This document shows positions 9,178-21,945 of a DNA stretch of 64,000 nucleotides, piece by piece. Below the pieces are notes generated by a model, which saw only the letters and a program-made list of their open reading frames with translations, ran no database searches and had not been told where the DNA came from. Source of the DNA: Congeria kusceri. Taxonomy: Eukaryota; Mollusca; Bivalvia; Myida; Dreissenidae. Where the stretch lies: the NCBI GenBank assembly GCA_027627225.1, contig JAPFQT010000152.1, positions 372,001-436,000 of the forward strand, given 5' to 3'. Each line of letters begins with the position of its first letter. Within the stretch, counting starts at the first letter, position 1. Both the position numbers and the translations under genes were made by a program.

Positions 9178-12100
9178 GTAGGCAAAGCAGCGGACATTAT
9201 CAGGAAAATCTTATATTAATGTAAATGTAACGTAGAAACCGTCTACGTTTTCATCTTAGTCAATATTATCTAACAATGTATGACCAATATCGAATACAAT
9301 GTGATAAACTGGCATTTTAGTCATTCTCATTAAACCTAAGCCACGGTTAGATCATGTCCTGAAAAACTAATCTTTTGTCACAATGACCGGTCCAAATTTG
9401 GCAGTACGTACTCAAGATCTACTATCAAAATCGTCAAAATCATCATGATCAGTAAAGACAAAATGTTTGATATATATAAGCCATTCTTAAAGTAATTCAT
9501 ATTTATTTTGTCATGACTAGTCATGGCCAGTTCGGTCCATGTTTTGGATAACAAATCATTAAAATTGTCATGCCTGAATACCATAACCATTAGCATGATG
9601 TTAGCAATATAACACATGAACAACAATGAGTTGATATTGTTATTAAAACAACCGCTTTAATTTGATTTAATCTGATAATTATAGCCTTACGTAGTATAGA
9701 AAACAAATCGAACATTTGTATAAACATGGCAAGCTTAACAACTCCTCTATGTACACGAATAAAATATTAACAGTATATAATAGTTCTAATTGTCTGTTTT
9801 TAAAACCAGTTTAATTCTTTCGGTCTTCATAAATGTATTAGAAGATATATTGTGGGGAAGAACAAGAACAATAACTCTGTGTACATTATTTATAGAGTAA
9901 CTGGCCAGGGTATAGATACATGAAGGGATTCAAATTGAACTTCACATACTGATAGAGGGAAGTGAGAATAATTACACAAAATGCGTCTGGGCGTAAACTT
10001 CTTAAACAACATCTCCTCTGAAACCACTGGGGTGACCTGCTGGTCGAAACAACAACAAAAAAGATGTTTGTTGGGCAGTCCTCAGCCTAAAATATTTAAG
10101 TGGTTTCGATCCGCCGCACAGAACTAAACATACACAATATTTGTGTGCGTAAGTGCATACACGACCAACGTAATACCACTGCATGTGCCTACTTTGGTAA
10201 AACTTCACAGAAATGTATCTTGGGTGGCCCTCTGTTAAAGTTGCTGAAACAGTTCTGGTCTGCAGCACAACATGACCACAAGTGACAGTCACGATATTTT
10301 CAGTAAACAACCGCCATAATTTATGTAGTCGAATATTTATGGTGCATTAACGAAACTTTCGTGGTTGAAACAGAATTAATTAATAATCGTAAACGTACAT
10401 AAATCTCAAAACGTAAATTACGATCGTAGAACAGTCGTAAATATTCATGAAACGCCTCCAAGAACTGCGGTTACACAGAACTAGAGCTGAGCGGGCACCC
10501 ACACGAAATAGTGCAACATCCGCGCAGAGATTTGACTGGTGCCGAGCATAGCTCTAATCAAATCCCTGCCGTCATAACAAACCACGTGATGATGATCGAT
10601 TTAAATCTTCTAGATATTATTTATGGTTTCAATTAGTTATTTTCTTTTTCGGATTTCATTATCGACTGCAAACGATATATAAAAAGTCCAGTCATGTAGA
10701 AAATTGCACTGAGTTGCATTAAATAATTAAATGTTAAAAACACGTAATCCTTCCAGATCTGGAAGGATTTTACTTATGATGGCAGTGATTACCGTTAACC
10801 GATGGGGAGGTAACCCGCTAAACTGGCATTTTGAAATTAACCTAAATAACGGAAAGTTGACTTTTATATACGCAAAGAAGAAACATATTTAAACATATGT
10901 AGGGTATAATATAAACGAATAGAATCGGAGTAATATCAGTGCAGAGTACAATAGCCATGTTTTAAACTATTCATGAATAATTATAGTTAACTTCTTTAAT
11001 ATGTATTTTGTTGTTCCTTTAGTTTTTCTTTTTTTAAATAAATAGCTCCAGTTCGGAAAAAGGGAATTGTCATCGCGTAGAGCTAGGTATGTCAACGAAT
11101 ACTCGAATAATCGATTATTCGAATACATTACCGAATATAAGAATAGAACATAGCTATTCGAATACCAAAATTAAAATAAAAGTACAGAGTACAATAGCCA
11201 TGTTTTAAACTATTCATGAATAATTCTAGTTAACTTCTTTAATATGTATTTTGTTGTTCCTTTAGTTTTTCTTTTTTTAAATAAATAGCTCCAGTTCGGA
11301 AAAAGGGAATTGTCATCGCGTAGAGCTAGGTATGTCAACGAATACTCGAATAATCGATTATTCGAATACATTACCGAATATAGGAATATAACATTAAAAT
11401 TAAAATGAAATAAACTAAAGAAATGAACAATTTAAAATGTATCCTCTGCGTCGGTGATTTTCCGTTTTGACAGTTTGCTATCTGGACACGCCATTTAACA
11501 CTTCGGGTGCTTGAATGCGCATCTAGTAAAAACAGATTATTATCAACGGGAGAAAGATTGGCAGTTATGATATGGACCTGTATGTCATCTGCAGGTCAAA
11601 TTACGTGTTTAAGGGGTCATGTCTCTGAAAAGGGAATTCTAGTGTGCATTATGATATACTAGTACAAGTCAGGAACATAATTATATTAATATTGACATAA
11701 AATAAGGTTCAACTAATGTACGCGTTCACGCATTTTGAAAAACATCATTATATCCTATAGATGGTGTTTGTGTGGCCATTTTTGTTTACATTTTGACATT
11801 AGAATTTGGAGTATCTTGTATAAACATAGGTTTCACACAGGCTTTGCAAAGTACAATAGCGTTATCGGCTAAGGCGCTGCCTAATCTTTTTGTTGTTAAG
11901 GCTCTTAATATATGAGTTTGATACCCACTTAACGTAGTGACGCTATGTTTTCGGACACCCTCTTTTTAGCCAAAATAATTATGTTTGTGAAACTCTTTAC
12001 GTTGGAACAGCCATGTTCAAACCCATAATTTATGACTCTGTATTTTCGGCCACTAGTTCATAGTGGGGTTTATTGATGAAAATCTGTTGATTTGTCGTTT

Positions 12101-13345
12101 CATGTTTTTGTTTTGTAATATTACATTCAATGTTCTTTCATCAAAGACGTAATTAGTTTAAAGTTTTCAAAATTTGCACACATTATAAATTACCTTCTGT
12201 GTGAAACATGTATAATCCAATTTAAATACATTGACATTAAAAAACTCACTGTCACAACATGAACATTCGTATAATTTGTCTGCCAAAACTATAATCTCTC
12301 AAATTTTTTACACCCTCGAGATGCCTGCTAAAAACTAATTCATTAATGTTCTATCAGTAGAGCTCGGTATCGATCGATGATTTTGACACCGACCACTTGC
12401 TAAGCGTATTGCATGGTTTTAGTAACAAACTGCTAGACGGTATCCGCAGTTCGGCAGGCACATCAAAAACATCTATAGTCAAACCGACACGGTTGCTATG
12501 GGTATTACTATCGCCTTGCATTGTGGATGCCTGGCTACTTGGTGATATCCCGCTGTTTCACTCAGTAGTTTTAAGAAGTGTAATTATTAAAGCCTCATGT
12601 CTTAAACATATATTGTTTTTTGTTAAAATTGAGAATGATATTCCAAGGCACTAAACTCATTGAAACTTTATTTTAAACAGAATATTTTGTATTACAACAA
12701 ACAGAATATTAAACCTTAAAAACAGGTTTTTCAATAAAATAAAACCAGACATATACGGACGTAGTTTGAACATTTTCACTGTGTCTCTAAGTATTCGGAC
12801 ACTCAAAATTTTGTTTTCGTTTGTTCATATTTTTAAGCGTTTTTCTTGTGTTGTTTTTATGAAAAAAAAGTTATATATTGTTATTAGTAGATTATCTGTG
12901 TTCTTTTTTGTACCAAATCAGAAACAGTACAATGATAGTGATGATGACGATAAGGGTGATGATGTACAATAAAAACGTTTGACGATATGTGAATGTGGTC
13001 AAGGTATGGTTATAAGAAAGATTCTAGAATACAGTTTGTGAAAAATGTGATCGTTTGTCCCTTTGTTTGACGTACACATAGGAAAGGCTAAAACATGTGA
13101 TGTACGTACTTATATCTTTCAGAATTGTTGGTAAAAATGTTTCTGGAAAAATATGGTACTGCAATGTTGTATTAACATCACATTTTATCTACAGACCTTA
13201 AGCGGTAAGTTATACAATACATATTGTAAATCCACCATTGCGGCTCTATGCGAGAATATATCTAAACATGTGATAGAAATAGCGTTTTGCATCATAACAA
13301 TTTGATTTGTGCTACAAATTGATGTGTTCGATTTCCTATTTTCAG
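9178..13345 (+). other. Intron 1 of the sacsin-like gene (4.2 kb)
   Basis: The intron begins GTAGGC and ends with a pyrimidine-rich run and TTTTCAG at 13345. Its interior has no exon-like frame. It contains the near-identical direct duplication at 10942-11393. Short open frames at 9378, 10002, 10100, 12397 and 12766 show no protein pattern. Confidence 0.7.
10942..11393 (+). repeat. Near-identical direct duplication, 243-bp period
   Basis: The segment 10942-11149 ('cagagtacaatagccatg' ... 'cattaccgaatataagaat') recurs at 11185-11393 with only a handful of differences, for example ATTATAG versus ATTCTAG. Each copy contains the self-complementary string 'actcgaataatcgattattc'. The high identity implies a recent event. 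Confidence 0.88.
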
Positions 13346-13705
13346 GAATTAGTGCAAAATGCTGATGACGCGGGTGCTACGGAAGTGAAGATAGTGTACA
13401 ATGGCGACGCAATCAATCAAGAGGATACTGGCAGAAAAGCAAAGTTCAAAAAGTACTTCCGGGTTATTATTTATTCCGTAGACTAATTAAAAATGTGAAG
13501 TGTTTCTCGAAAATGTATGTATGTCATTGGAATAATGGTCGAACTTTTACCCATCTAGGCTCCAGCTCTAGTGTTCTAGAACAATGCAGAGTTCACGAAG
13601 AGGTCTGGAAAGGTATACGCCAGATTAACAGCAGTTACAAGGCAGATGATCCCATGAAAATTGGCAGATTTGGTTTGGGCTTCAAGTCTGTTTTTTACCT
13701 AACAG
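13346..13705 (+). pseudogene. SACS-like: Sacsin-like gene, exons 2 and 3 (ATPase N-box and G-boxes)
   Basis: The part 13346-13462 encodes ELVQNADDAGATEVKIVYNG, the Bergerat N-box with its Asn/Asp residues. A stretch 13463-13558 starts GTTATT and ends in a pyrimidine run plus CTAG. Removing it joins KKYFR to APALVF in phase 0, so it is best read as a 96-nt intron. The second part then has a TAG (13577-13579) where sacsins have Tyr in the GPALCVYNN motif. A 1-nt deletion near 13597 follows, before EEVWKGIRQINSSYKADD and the glycine box GRFGLGFKSVFYLT. It ends before a GTAGGC donor. This is the first visible damage in the gene. Confidence 0.78.
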
Positions 13706-15183
13706 GTAGGCTTTCTGTAGCGCCATGTATTCAGCTATGTGTATCCCCCTATTTAAATAACAGCATTTAAATGACATAATTGCAGCACATTGTTATGTAT
13801 TTAAATTATCGGACATAATCTTTAGCTGTGGTGATAATTAATCAATCTTGTTAGCACGAATTTTACAATATGGTGAACAGAATTTAACACAATTATGTCC
13901 AAGGTTCTCTAGATAGACGTCGTCTTCTGAAATATCAGAGCATGTAGAAAATGTGAAATTTAGTGTAGACAAGGCCACATAGGGTAAATATAAAAGTTGT
14001 CTGAAGATTTTTACGTAATAGCTGATACATGTATAAAAATGTAATATTTAATGACGGAAATATCAGTTTTTATGAGCACATCAACGCATTGACACCACAT
14101 GGCTGTGGAACCGCAATAGTTTCACTCATAAGCCGAAATGTGTCTTTAGGTGAGGCTTTTTGTAACCAATCAATATTTTGACATTGATTCATAGTATCAA
14201 ATATAAATTTTAATTCGCCGTTATAAGTTGCTTTTAACAAAATGAGTTGTACTCTCCCTTGCCATCAATTAACGGAATTGTTTTTATTGTGACAATTTAG
14301 AAACACAACGAAACATTGTGGTTGCAATGATTCTCCTTAGTAGATAAATGAAACAATGGCGACATTTGCTTGTGCCACTGTCAAATATGGATGTCATAAT
14401 TATGTACATGAAAAACACTTTTAAACCAGTAATGACACTTCTTACATAAGTAATTTGTTCAAGTGCGCTTTGATTGACAATTTTGGACTGAATACTAATT
14501 CTCAAACTCACGTTTATTGAGGTTCTTAAACATTGAAATATACATATTAATATCGCGCCAATCACATTTTTCAATTGCATGCCCCCCCCCCCCCCCCGCG
14601 CATCTCGATGCGTGAGGCATATTGTGCTTGTCCTGTCCATCAGAGGTTGCGTCCGTCCGTCCGTACTATGTTAGTAGATTTTACCGTTTCGTCTAGCACT
14701 AACGCCGCTTACTACAACACTTGGATACATATACAGTTGTTGCTGATGACAATGTCTTATCCACCCATATCACCCAACACATGTTGACCTTGACCTTGAC
14801 CTAATTTGTACTTAGAATAATTCAAATTAGTTTTCCAGCACCAATCGGGAGCAAGCGATTTTATCGAACTCAGCGACCATATCACCCAACCCATTTTGAC
14901 CTTGACCTTGACCTAATTTGTACTTAGAATAATTCAAATAAGTTGTCCAGCACCAATCGGGAACATGTGATTTTATTGAACTGAGACTTGTTTTGTTCTG
15001 CATTATTGTTATATTTTAATTTCCTGCATAATCGAATAGATGGTGGTTCATAATATATTTTAATTATAACATATGTTTAAGTAAAAATCTGAATAAAGTT
15101 CTAAGTAAAACGCCTGGATGTCTGGTCGGGTAGCCAAAATATTACAAGTATATTTAAGGTAGTACTACGCGTATTTCTTGCAG
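13706..15183 (+). other. Intron of the sacsin-like gene, with a 111-bp tandem duplication
   Basis: The intron starts GTAGGC and ends TTTCTTGCAG. It splits a codon (G|AC), giving YLT-DNPCIVSGDKVMF across the junction. Inside are a C-run at 14582-14597 and a 111-bp tandem duplication. Confidence 0.72.
14768..14989 (+). repeat. 111-bp tandem duplication with TGACCT triplets
   Basis: Segments beginning 'atatcacccaac' at 14768 and 14879 are close copies. Each holds three back-to-back TGACCT hexamers (14785-14802 and 14898-14915), and each continues with 'aatttgtacttagaataatt' and 'ccagcaccaatcggga'. Confidence 0.85.
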
Positions 15184-18100
15184 ACAACCCATGTATCGTG
15201 AGTGGAGATAAGGTCATGTTTATTGATCCTCGTCAAAGAAATCCTGGCAAAGTATGTGTCAGTGTTAAGATTGGCGAACTAAGGAAGTGGAAACGCCTCG
15301 ATATCAACGACTGTTTGAAGGCTTTTCAATGCATATTTGGGTTTAATGACAAAACATTTGATAATGGACGTTTTAAAGGGTCGTTATTTTGGTTTCCACT
15401 TAGACAATGTGCCTCACGAATGTCTGAAAACATCTGCAGTGAGCAACAAGTTTGGATGTTTTTTTATGCATTTATGGATGAAGCAAAGCGAAGTTTGCTG
15501 TTTCTGAAAACCATTTGAAGCGTTGAAATGTTTGGAAACAAATCACAACACGACGATGAGGTTATCTGTGATAGAACTAGTGGCTTGCTTGGTACAATGG
15601 CACGAGGATATGAGAAACCATTCTTTGTCGTAAAAGTTGATAATGATAATGGCAGCCTTGAGTATCGGAAAAAAACTTTTACAAGAACTGAATGCAGTTG
15701 GAAGGAAAGTTCCTGAACTCTCAAAAATATGGGTTCATAACGTATGCATCAAAACAATTAAGTTTGAATATTGTCATGAAGAGAACGCTTGTAAGAATTG
15801 GATGGTGGTTAGTTATCTAAAGGGTGAAAATATTTCAATACGTTTTCAAGAACTTTTGTTGGATGATGATATTTGCTACCCGTACGTTATTGGCCTGGCT
15901 GCACCAATTATGGAAACCGACACTTATGAACATGACAGTGGGCACGTGTTTGTTTATCAGCCCCTCCCACAGGAGTCCTCTGCAGTGACAGGCCTACCTG
16001 TCCATATTAATGCCATTTTTATTCTCAGCCAAAATAGAAGACATATAAAGTGGCCCGATAATGATGGAAAACAGATTAATGACAACAAAATGGAATGCAA
16101 TTTGTGACAGAAATTCTTCCCGATGCCTATGTTGCTATTATTACTGAGCTTGCAAAATATTGTAAAGCGCATGGAAACAAAGACTTCTTAGTCAGGTCTG
16201 TTTAAAATGCCATTCCAAACTATGAAACGGCGAGTAAACGTTGGATGGGTCTGGCCAACGCTGTTCTAGAACGCATTCAAGCGAAACCCATTTTACTTAC
16301 AAAATCAATGAAGTGGACTGATCCATCTAGTGTTGTTTATATTGCCAGGACATTGAATGATTCTGCTGAAATAGTTTGGGAACATGTCGCTGAAGTTTTT
16401 ATTGAAGAAGGCAAACTACTTGTTGAAGCAGAACCATACATTGTCAGCTCTTTGGAACAAGTGAGATGAGACCATTTAACGTATGTCGACGAGTCTCTTC
16501 TGCGAAACCTGCTTTCTGCATATGATGTTTACCAGTCTAAAACCGTTGAGGTGAAACTCGATCTGCTTCTCTTTTTGACAGAATATGATTTAACTCTCAT
16601 TAAAGATTTGCAACTGCTGCCACTTTCTGATGGTTCATTTACCCAGTTTGATGAAAATGTGCCGAAAGTATTTTACGAAGAAAGGAAAATCGTTTGCTCA
16701 TTTCCTATTTTGAGTTCTAGATTTGTATCAGTATCAAATAAGCAGCTTGACCTCATATTTGAGAGAATTATTGATAATAGTCTGTATCAGATACGAAGAC
16801 TGTCACAGAAAGATGCATTTGATCTTATACATAATTCTTTGAATGAATACAAAACAGAGCCTGGCCTTAAAGAACTCATGATGTCCTGGATAACAGATAT
16901 TTGGCAAAATGTTTGGACAGAATGGGAAGATAATTTAGAGTTCTTTGCTGAACTTTCAGTTCTTCCAGCTGACAGTTTTGTAAATGAGTTTCATTGCCAA
17001 CTGGTTTGTCTGAATGACCTTCTTTTATTAGAACCTGTTCTGGCGTCCACTGAGGTGAATGCTATTTTGACCATGTTGGGAATAAAGATTGTAAGAAATG
17101 ATTCAAAAGGAATCCTTGCAAAAGAAACGGTGAGAAAGTTTATTAGTCACAGTAATGATACAGGAATTGCCAATAGTCTGGAAAAGGTTACCGATGACAA
17201 TATACGGACCTTAAACACATATTCCACGAGTGCTCAGAAGGAAGCGTTGTGTAATTTCCTTTCATCTTTAAATATCACGAACTATTCTGTGGTATGTAAG
17301 ACAAAATTACTACAATACTACAATTACACATTTTCGAAGTGGCCGGATGTTTAAATGATTGTCAAGAGAAAACCTTCCTCGTTAGATTCTGGATGTGATA
17401 AATAGGACATAAGCGAATTTCCTGTTGATTTTCCAGCTGAAGTGATACTTGTTAAGTCTAAAGAACAAAGAGCATTCAAAAAGTCATTGGGGTTACATGT
17501 ATTTCAAGAACAAGATTTAATTCTATCCACTATGGAAAACGTTGCACAGTTCTCGGAAGCAGAAAAACAAACTTTCATGTTTTGGTGTCTTAAATATCAT
17601 CATGAGTTGATAATATTAGATATAAATGTTAACACACAAGCACGCGAAATAGCATTTTTGACGACAAAAGATGGCCAGGTTAAACGAGCCAGCGATTTAT
17701 TTAACCCTGATGATGTAGTTTTAGAAAGTATTTTTGAGGATGAACCAGTGTTCCCAATTTTGGATGAAAATATCCTCAGCTCTTCCAGGGATGCCTTAAG
17801 AAGTATCGGATTAATGATTAATAAAGACATAAATTAGGGAAAGTTACTGCAAACACTGAAGATAATCAGTAACGACAAATGCTCTGAAGTTTCACTAAGG
17901 AAGACCTTAATGAGGTATTTGAATGAACATTACTATTATCTACTTGAATCGTTTGCTGATTTGGAGTGGATATTGATAGATACAGATGATGAGTCCTATC
18001 CACACTGCATTCCAATGAAAAACAGGGATCATAGAATGGCCCTTGTGAAGCCAACAGTTGTGAAGTCATTCAAGTTTGCACAATTGATTGGATCGGTAAG

Positions 18101-18890
18101 TTAGCTTCATAATTGTTGACAATTCGAAAACCTGGCGAACTTTTTTCACTGGAAAGAAGATCCACAGATACAACAAGCAGTTAAACATTTGGTGATAATT
18201 ATTAGCAAATACACTGTTGAACAGAAGGCCGTGTGCTTCAAAATGGTCACAGAATTATATAGGTTTCTTTATGAAATCACCAAAGTGGGAGGTGAAAGCA
18301 TGTATATAATGAAACATTTATGGCATAGAACATTTAGTGGATAACAAGACTGTTGCATATGGAATGGACATGGATTTTCACCGTTGGGAGGTGTCTATGT
18401 ACACCAAACAGGCTCAGATGTTTATTATGCCTCGGTATGTTAAACATTTGCCAGAAGAACTCCAAGACATGAAAGACTTGTTTTTGGAATTAGGATGTGT
18501 GCCAAAAATGAGTCTTGATAGTTATCTGTTGATTCTAGATAAATTTACACATGGTGCTGAAAGTGGAGATGAATATTGTATGTTAGAGGGTGGTCTTCGT
18601 GACCCAATAGCCATTTTAAATAAACTGAAAGAGGATTTTAGAAATGAATTGCAAAATACTGAAGTGCGACAATAAATAATAATATGAAGACCACACGTTG
18701 GATTTTCGGAAAGTAGATATGTGTGTCTTGTTGGATGCAAACGATTTACTTGGAATCAGTTCATTTAATGATGAATTCTTCTTAATACATCACTCAACTG
18801 TCGATGCACTTAATATAAAGACAGTAAGACAGTTAATGCTATCTGATACTGATGCCTTTGAGGAATGGGGCCGAGAAGAGCCACTGACTC
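15184..18890 (+). pseudogene. SACS-like: Sacsin-like giant exon, module 1
   Basis: This part opens the 15.3-kb exon, completes the first ATPase module and carries its long helical spacer. Landmarks are FWFPLR (about 15388), the segment VFVYQPLPQ with GLPVHINAIF and SQNRRHIKW (about 15949-16065), and the spacer from 16245 to 18675. It ends at DTDAFEEWG with EEPLTRE near 18890, the linker that introduces the next module. Breaks include a probable 1-nt insertion near 15516, a frame change near 16095, stops at 16203, 16467, 17352, 17403, 17835, 18102 and 18117, and frame changes near 18330 and 18680. Confidence 0.8.
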
Positions 18891-21800
18891 GGGAATTCAT
18901 GTTTTGGTAGAAGAAGTGTATGTTGACGGCTTCTCCATAGCAAAAGAACTCTTTCAGAATGCCGACGATGCAGGGGCAACTAAAGTACGATTACTGTATG
19001 ATGAACGACAGAACCTTGATTCCCGAAAAAGTCTCCTAAGCCCAAGCCTTGCGCTGTTTCAAGGTCCTGCCATCTGGGTATACAACGACGCGGAATTTAC
19101 AAATGACGACTTTCAAAATATTGCCAAGTTGAATGGAGCTACAAAACAGAATGATGCAACAAATATTGGGAAGTTTGGTTAGGATTTTGTGCAGTGAATA
19201 ACGTAACTGTTGTGCCTTCATTTGTTTCCAGGGAAAGCTATGGCATGTTTGATCCTCATACAAGTTTTTTGTGAACTACAGCTGGAGGGAAATGTTCTGG
19301 TTTGAAAATTAATTTTCAAAGAAAGCAACATTTAAGACTTAATTAAGGAAACGTATGAGTCATCAGTTCGCAGTTTTTAACAACATTTTCAATTGCCAAC
19401 TCACAAATGGAGATCATGTCTATTACAATGGCATACTGTTTAGGTTACCACTTAGAACTCGAAGAAGTGAGATTAGCAATAAAGTCTATAATCACGAAGA
19501 AACTGTGAACCTATTGATGAAGGTGGTTCAGATGGCACCTGACATGTTTTTTTTTAATCAGCACGTAAAGGAACTCGAGATCTTCCACCTTGAAGCAAAT
19601 TCAACTCAATGTGTTCCGAAACGTGTGTTTCAAGTTACAAAGAAACTTCTCTGTTAGCAACGACACAGATTAGTCCCTCTATTGTTTTTGCTGCTTTGGA
19701 AAGGAAAAAGACAAATACCCTTGCTACTCGTCCGTTGCAGTGCCTGCAAAATATTATGATTGAAACACAAACGAACGTTCCACTGCGGTTGGGACTAACA
19801 GACAGCAGTGGTGAAACTTCACGGATAGTGTCGTGGGCAACTGGTCGACAAAGTAAAACCCTACAAATTACGTCTTCTGTAGACGGTGCATTACCTCTTG
19901 GTTCAGTAGCAGTGCCAGCAGTTAATCTGGAAAATTCAGATGTTGCTGTTACAGATTGCTCAATTTCTACTAAATGGGATAATAAACAGCACGGTCAATA
20001 CTTCTTTTTATTGCCGCTACCAATCAAAAATATTTTTCAGTTTCATATAAATGGTCACATCAGCGTCACATAGGATAGAAGACATTTTATAACAGCAACA
20101 CAGGAAGACAATAACGTATAGGTTTCTGATTGAAATGACTGTCTAATGCCTGATGTTATAGTTGAGGCATTGATTGTGTTGCTTGAACGAGGTTGTGCTT
20201 AAATGTGCAGTGAATTTAGTATTTGGCCTCAGATCGCACAAACGTTCTTAGAGAAAGCATTGCTTAAGAACTTCTATAACAACATAATTGCAAACAACAG
20301 GAGTGTTTTTCATGTAGGTGATGTGAAGGTTTCATATTCTCAAACGTGGTTTATTGAGCCTGCTCTGAGACAATCAGGGACATAAGGGACTTTAGTTCTT
20401 GAAGTGTTAACAGGTTTTATTGCCATGGGAGAAAACAGTCTGTTGCTTGATGTATCATAACAAATATATAGGCATTTGGAAGAGTGTGACACGTCCAACA
20501 TGTATAATCGAACAATAACAATTGATACTTTTGTAGCAGAATACTTTCTTATAAATATTCAAATATTTGGTGAAACCAATGAGTTAAAAATGACAAGAAA
20601 TTTGCTGATGAAACGCATTTTGGAAACAAAAACTTGGCAGATCGCACAAAAGACACTATTAAACAGACAGCTTGCATACCAACGGAATCAAATGGGCTTC
20701 TTAAAAGACCTATTGATTTGGTTTACCCTTCGTCCAGAATAGCAGTGCTTTTTCACGATGAAGACCAAAGATTTCCATACACTCTGTTTTTAGAAGCTTT
20801 GATACTAGAAGAACTGAAACAAATAGGAATGAACACGTGTACCGGATGAAATATTTCTGGAAAGAGTAAACAGTGTTTTAATCTTAAATGAGACATGCTG
20901 TTACTGTGCTCTACACCGCTCTACAGCGCTACTTGAATTGAACGAAACTAACGGGTGTGTGCAACCATCTGAGCATACTCTCAGCAAAATCCAATGCATT
21001 CCATTCATACCAGTAATGCAAAAGCCAAATGGTTGGTCGTATCCGTGGAGTGGTGACGAAATTACTTTCCAAACCGAACGTTGTCGCACTCATGAGTCGC
21101 ATGAACTTCAGACGGCTTTCGCTGCTCCTAAAGATGTGTATTTAACCAAGGACATATCTCTTCTTGGCTGCATTTCCTTCATCATGAGTAATACATTCAT
21201 TAACAGAACCTTTAATGATGACATTTTTGAGAGGATTGGAGCAGGAAAGGCTTTATTTGATGAACGCACAGTGCTCACAGTGTTCAGAGTTATTCAGCAG
21301 CTTAATTCCATGGAGATTGTACAACATGAAGAAACCATCAGACCTATTTATGAGTTTTTGAATTAAGCGTGTAGTAATACCTCATTGCAGGATATCATTA
21401 GAAGTCAATTACAAAATCAAAAAGTTGTTTTCGCTAATGGAAAACTCATTTCGACACCGTGCGTTTCGAAAAGTGTTGTTACTCATAGTCCGCCGTTTTT
21501 ATTTTCGTTACACAAAACTGTACTTGATGATTATTCATCGTTATGCGATACGCTTTATTTTAAAGATGAATTTAGCTTCCAAGATGTGCTCTTACAAATA
21601 AAGGATGACCATAAAGAAATACCCTTAGATGACGACACCCTAGACCTGGTAATTCGGTTATTCAAGTTCTTATTTAACCTGGTGGAGACTAAGGGCAATG
21701 AATGGAAAAATAATGGAAATGTTATATACATACCAGATAGTACGAAGGTCCTACAGCCTTGTACACACTTGTGTTACAATGGATTTGACGCATTTGAAAT

Positions 21801-21945
21801 GGAAGATGATACCATTAGTTTTGTCCATGCAAATATTCCGATGTCACATGCTAAACGTTTTGGCGTACGGTCTATAAGACAATATATGTTGTCAGATACG
21901 GATGCATTTGAAGAATGGGGACAGTCGGAACCGTTGACGCGACGA
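18865..21945 (+). pseudogene. SACS-like: Sacsin-like giant exon, module 2
   Basis: The second ATPase module starts with IAKELFQNADDAGATKVRLL (near 18940) and continues with GPAIWVYNDAEFTNDDF (near 19065). The glycine box GKFG (near 19170) loses one base, so GLGF is out of frame. Next come LFRLPLRTRRSE (near 19436) and FFLLPLPIKNIFQFHINGH (near 20002). From 19609 to about 20650 the frame is kept, but stops lie at 20071, 20119, 20131, 20200, 20383 and 20458. Two of these (after INGHISVT, and in SD*NDCLM) fall where I would expect Trp in the family. The spacer resumes in other frames (20634-20849, 20938-21366) and ends with DTDAFEEWG and SEPLTRRLK. Confidence 0.8.

Noticed and set aside
10002..10310. 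Minus-strand 102-residue open frame in intron 1
   Set aside because: There are no motifs, no splice context, and the composition is typical of neighbouring intron. It may be part of a dispersed repeat, but no second copy is in the window.
12397..12654. 85-residue open frame in intron 1 as an extra exon
   Set aside because: Inserting it would disrupt the clean phase-0 join of IIK to ELVQNADDAG, and it shows no domain pattern.
18090..18170. A short intron at GTAAGT (18096) in the giant exon
   Set aside because: The donor is good, but the protein pattern (FENLANFFHWKEDP) continues in the same frame with about the right spacing. In-frame stops explain it better.
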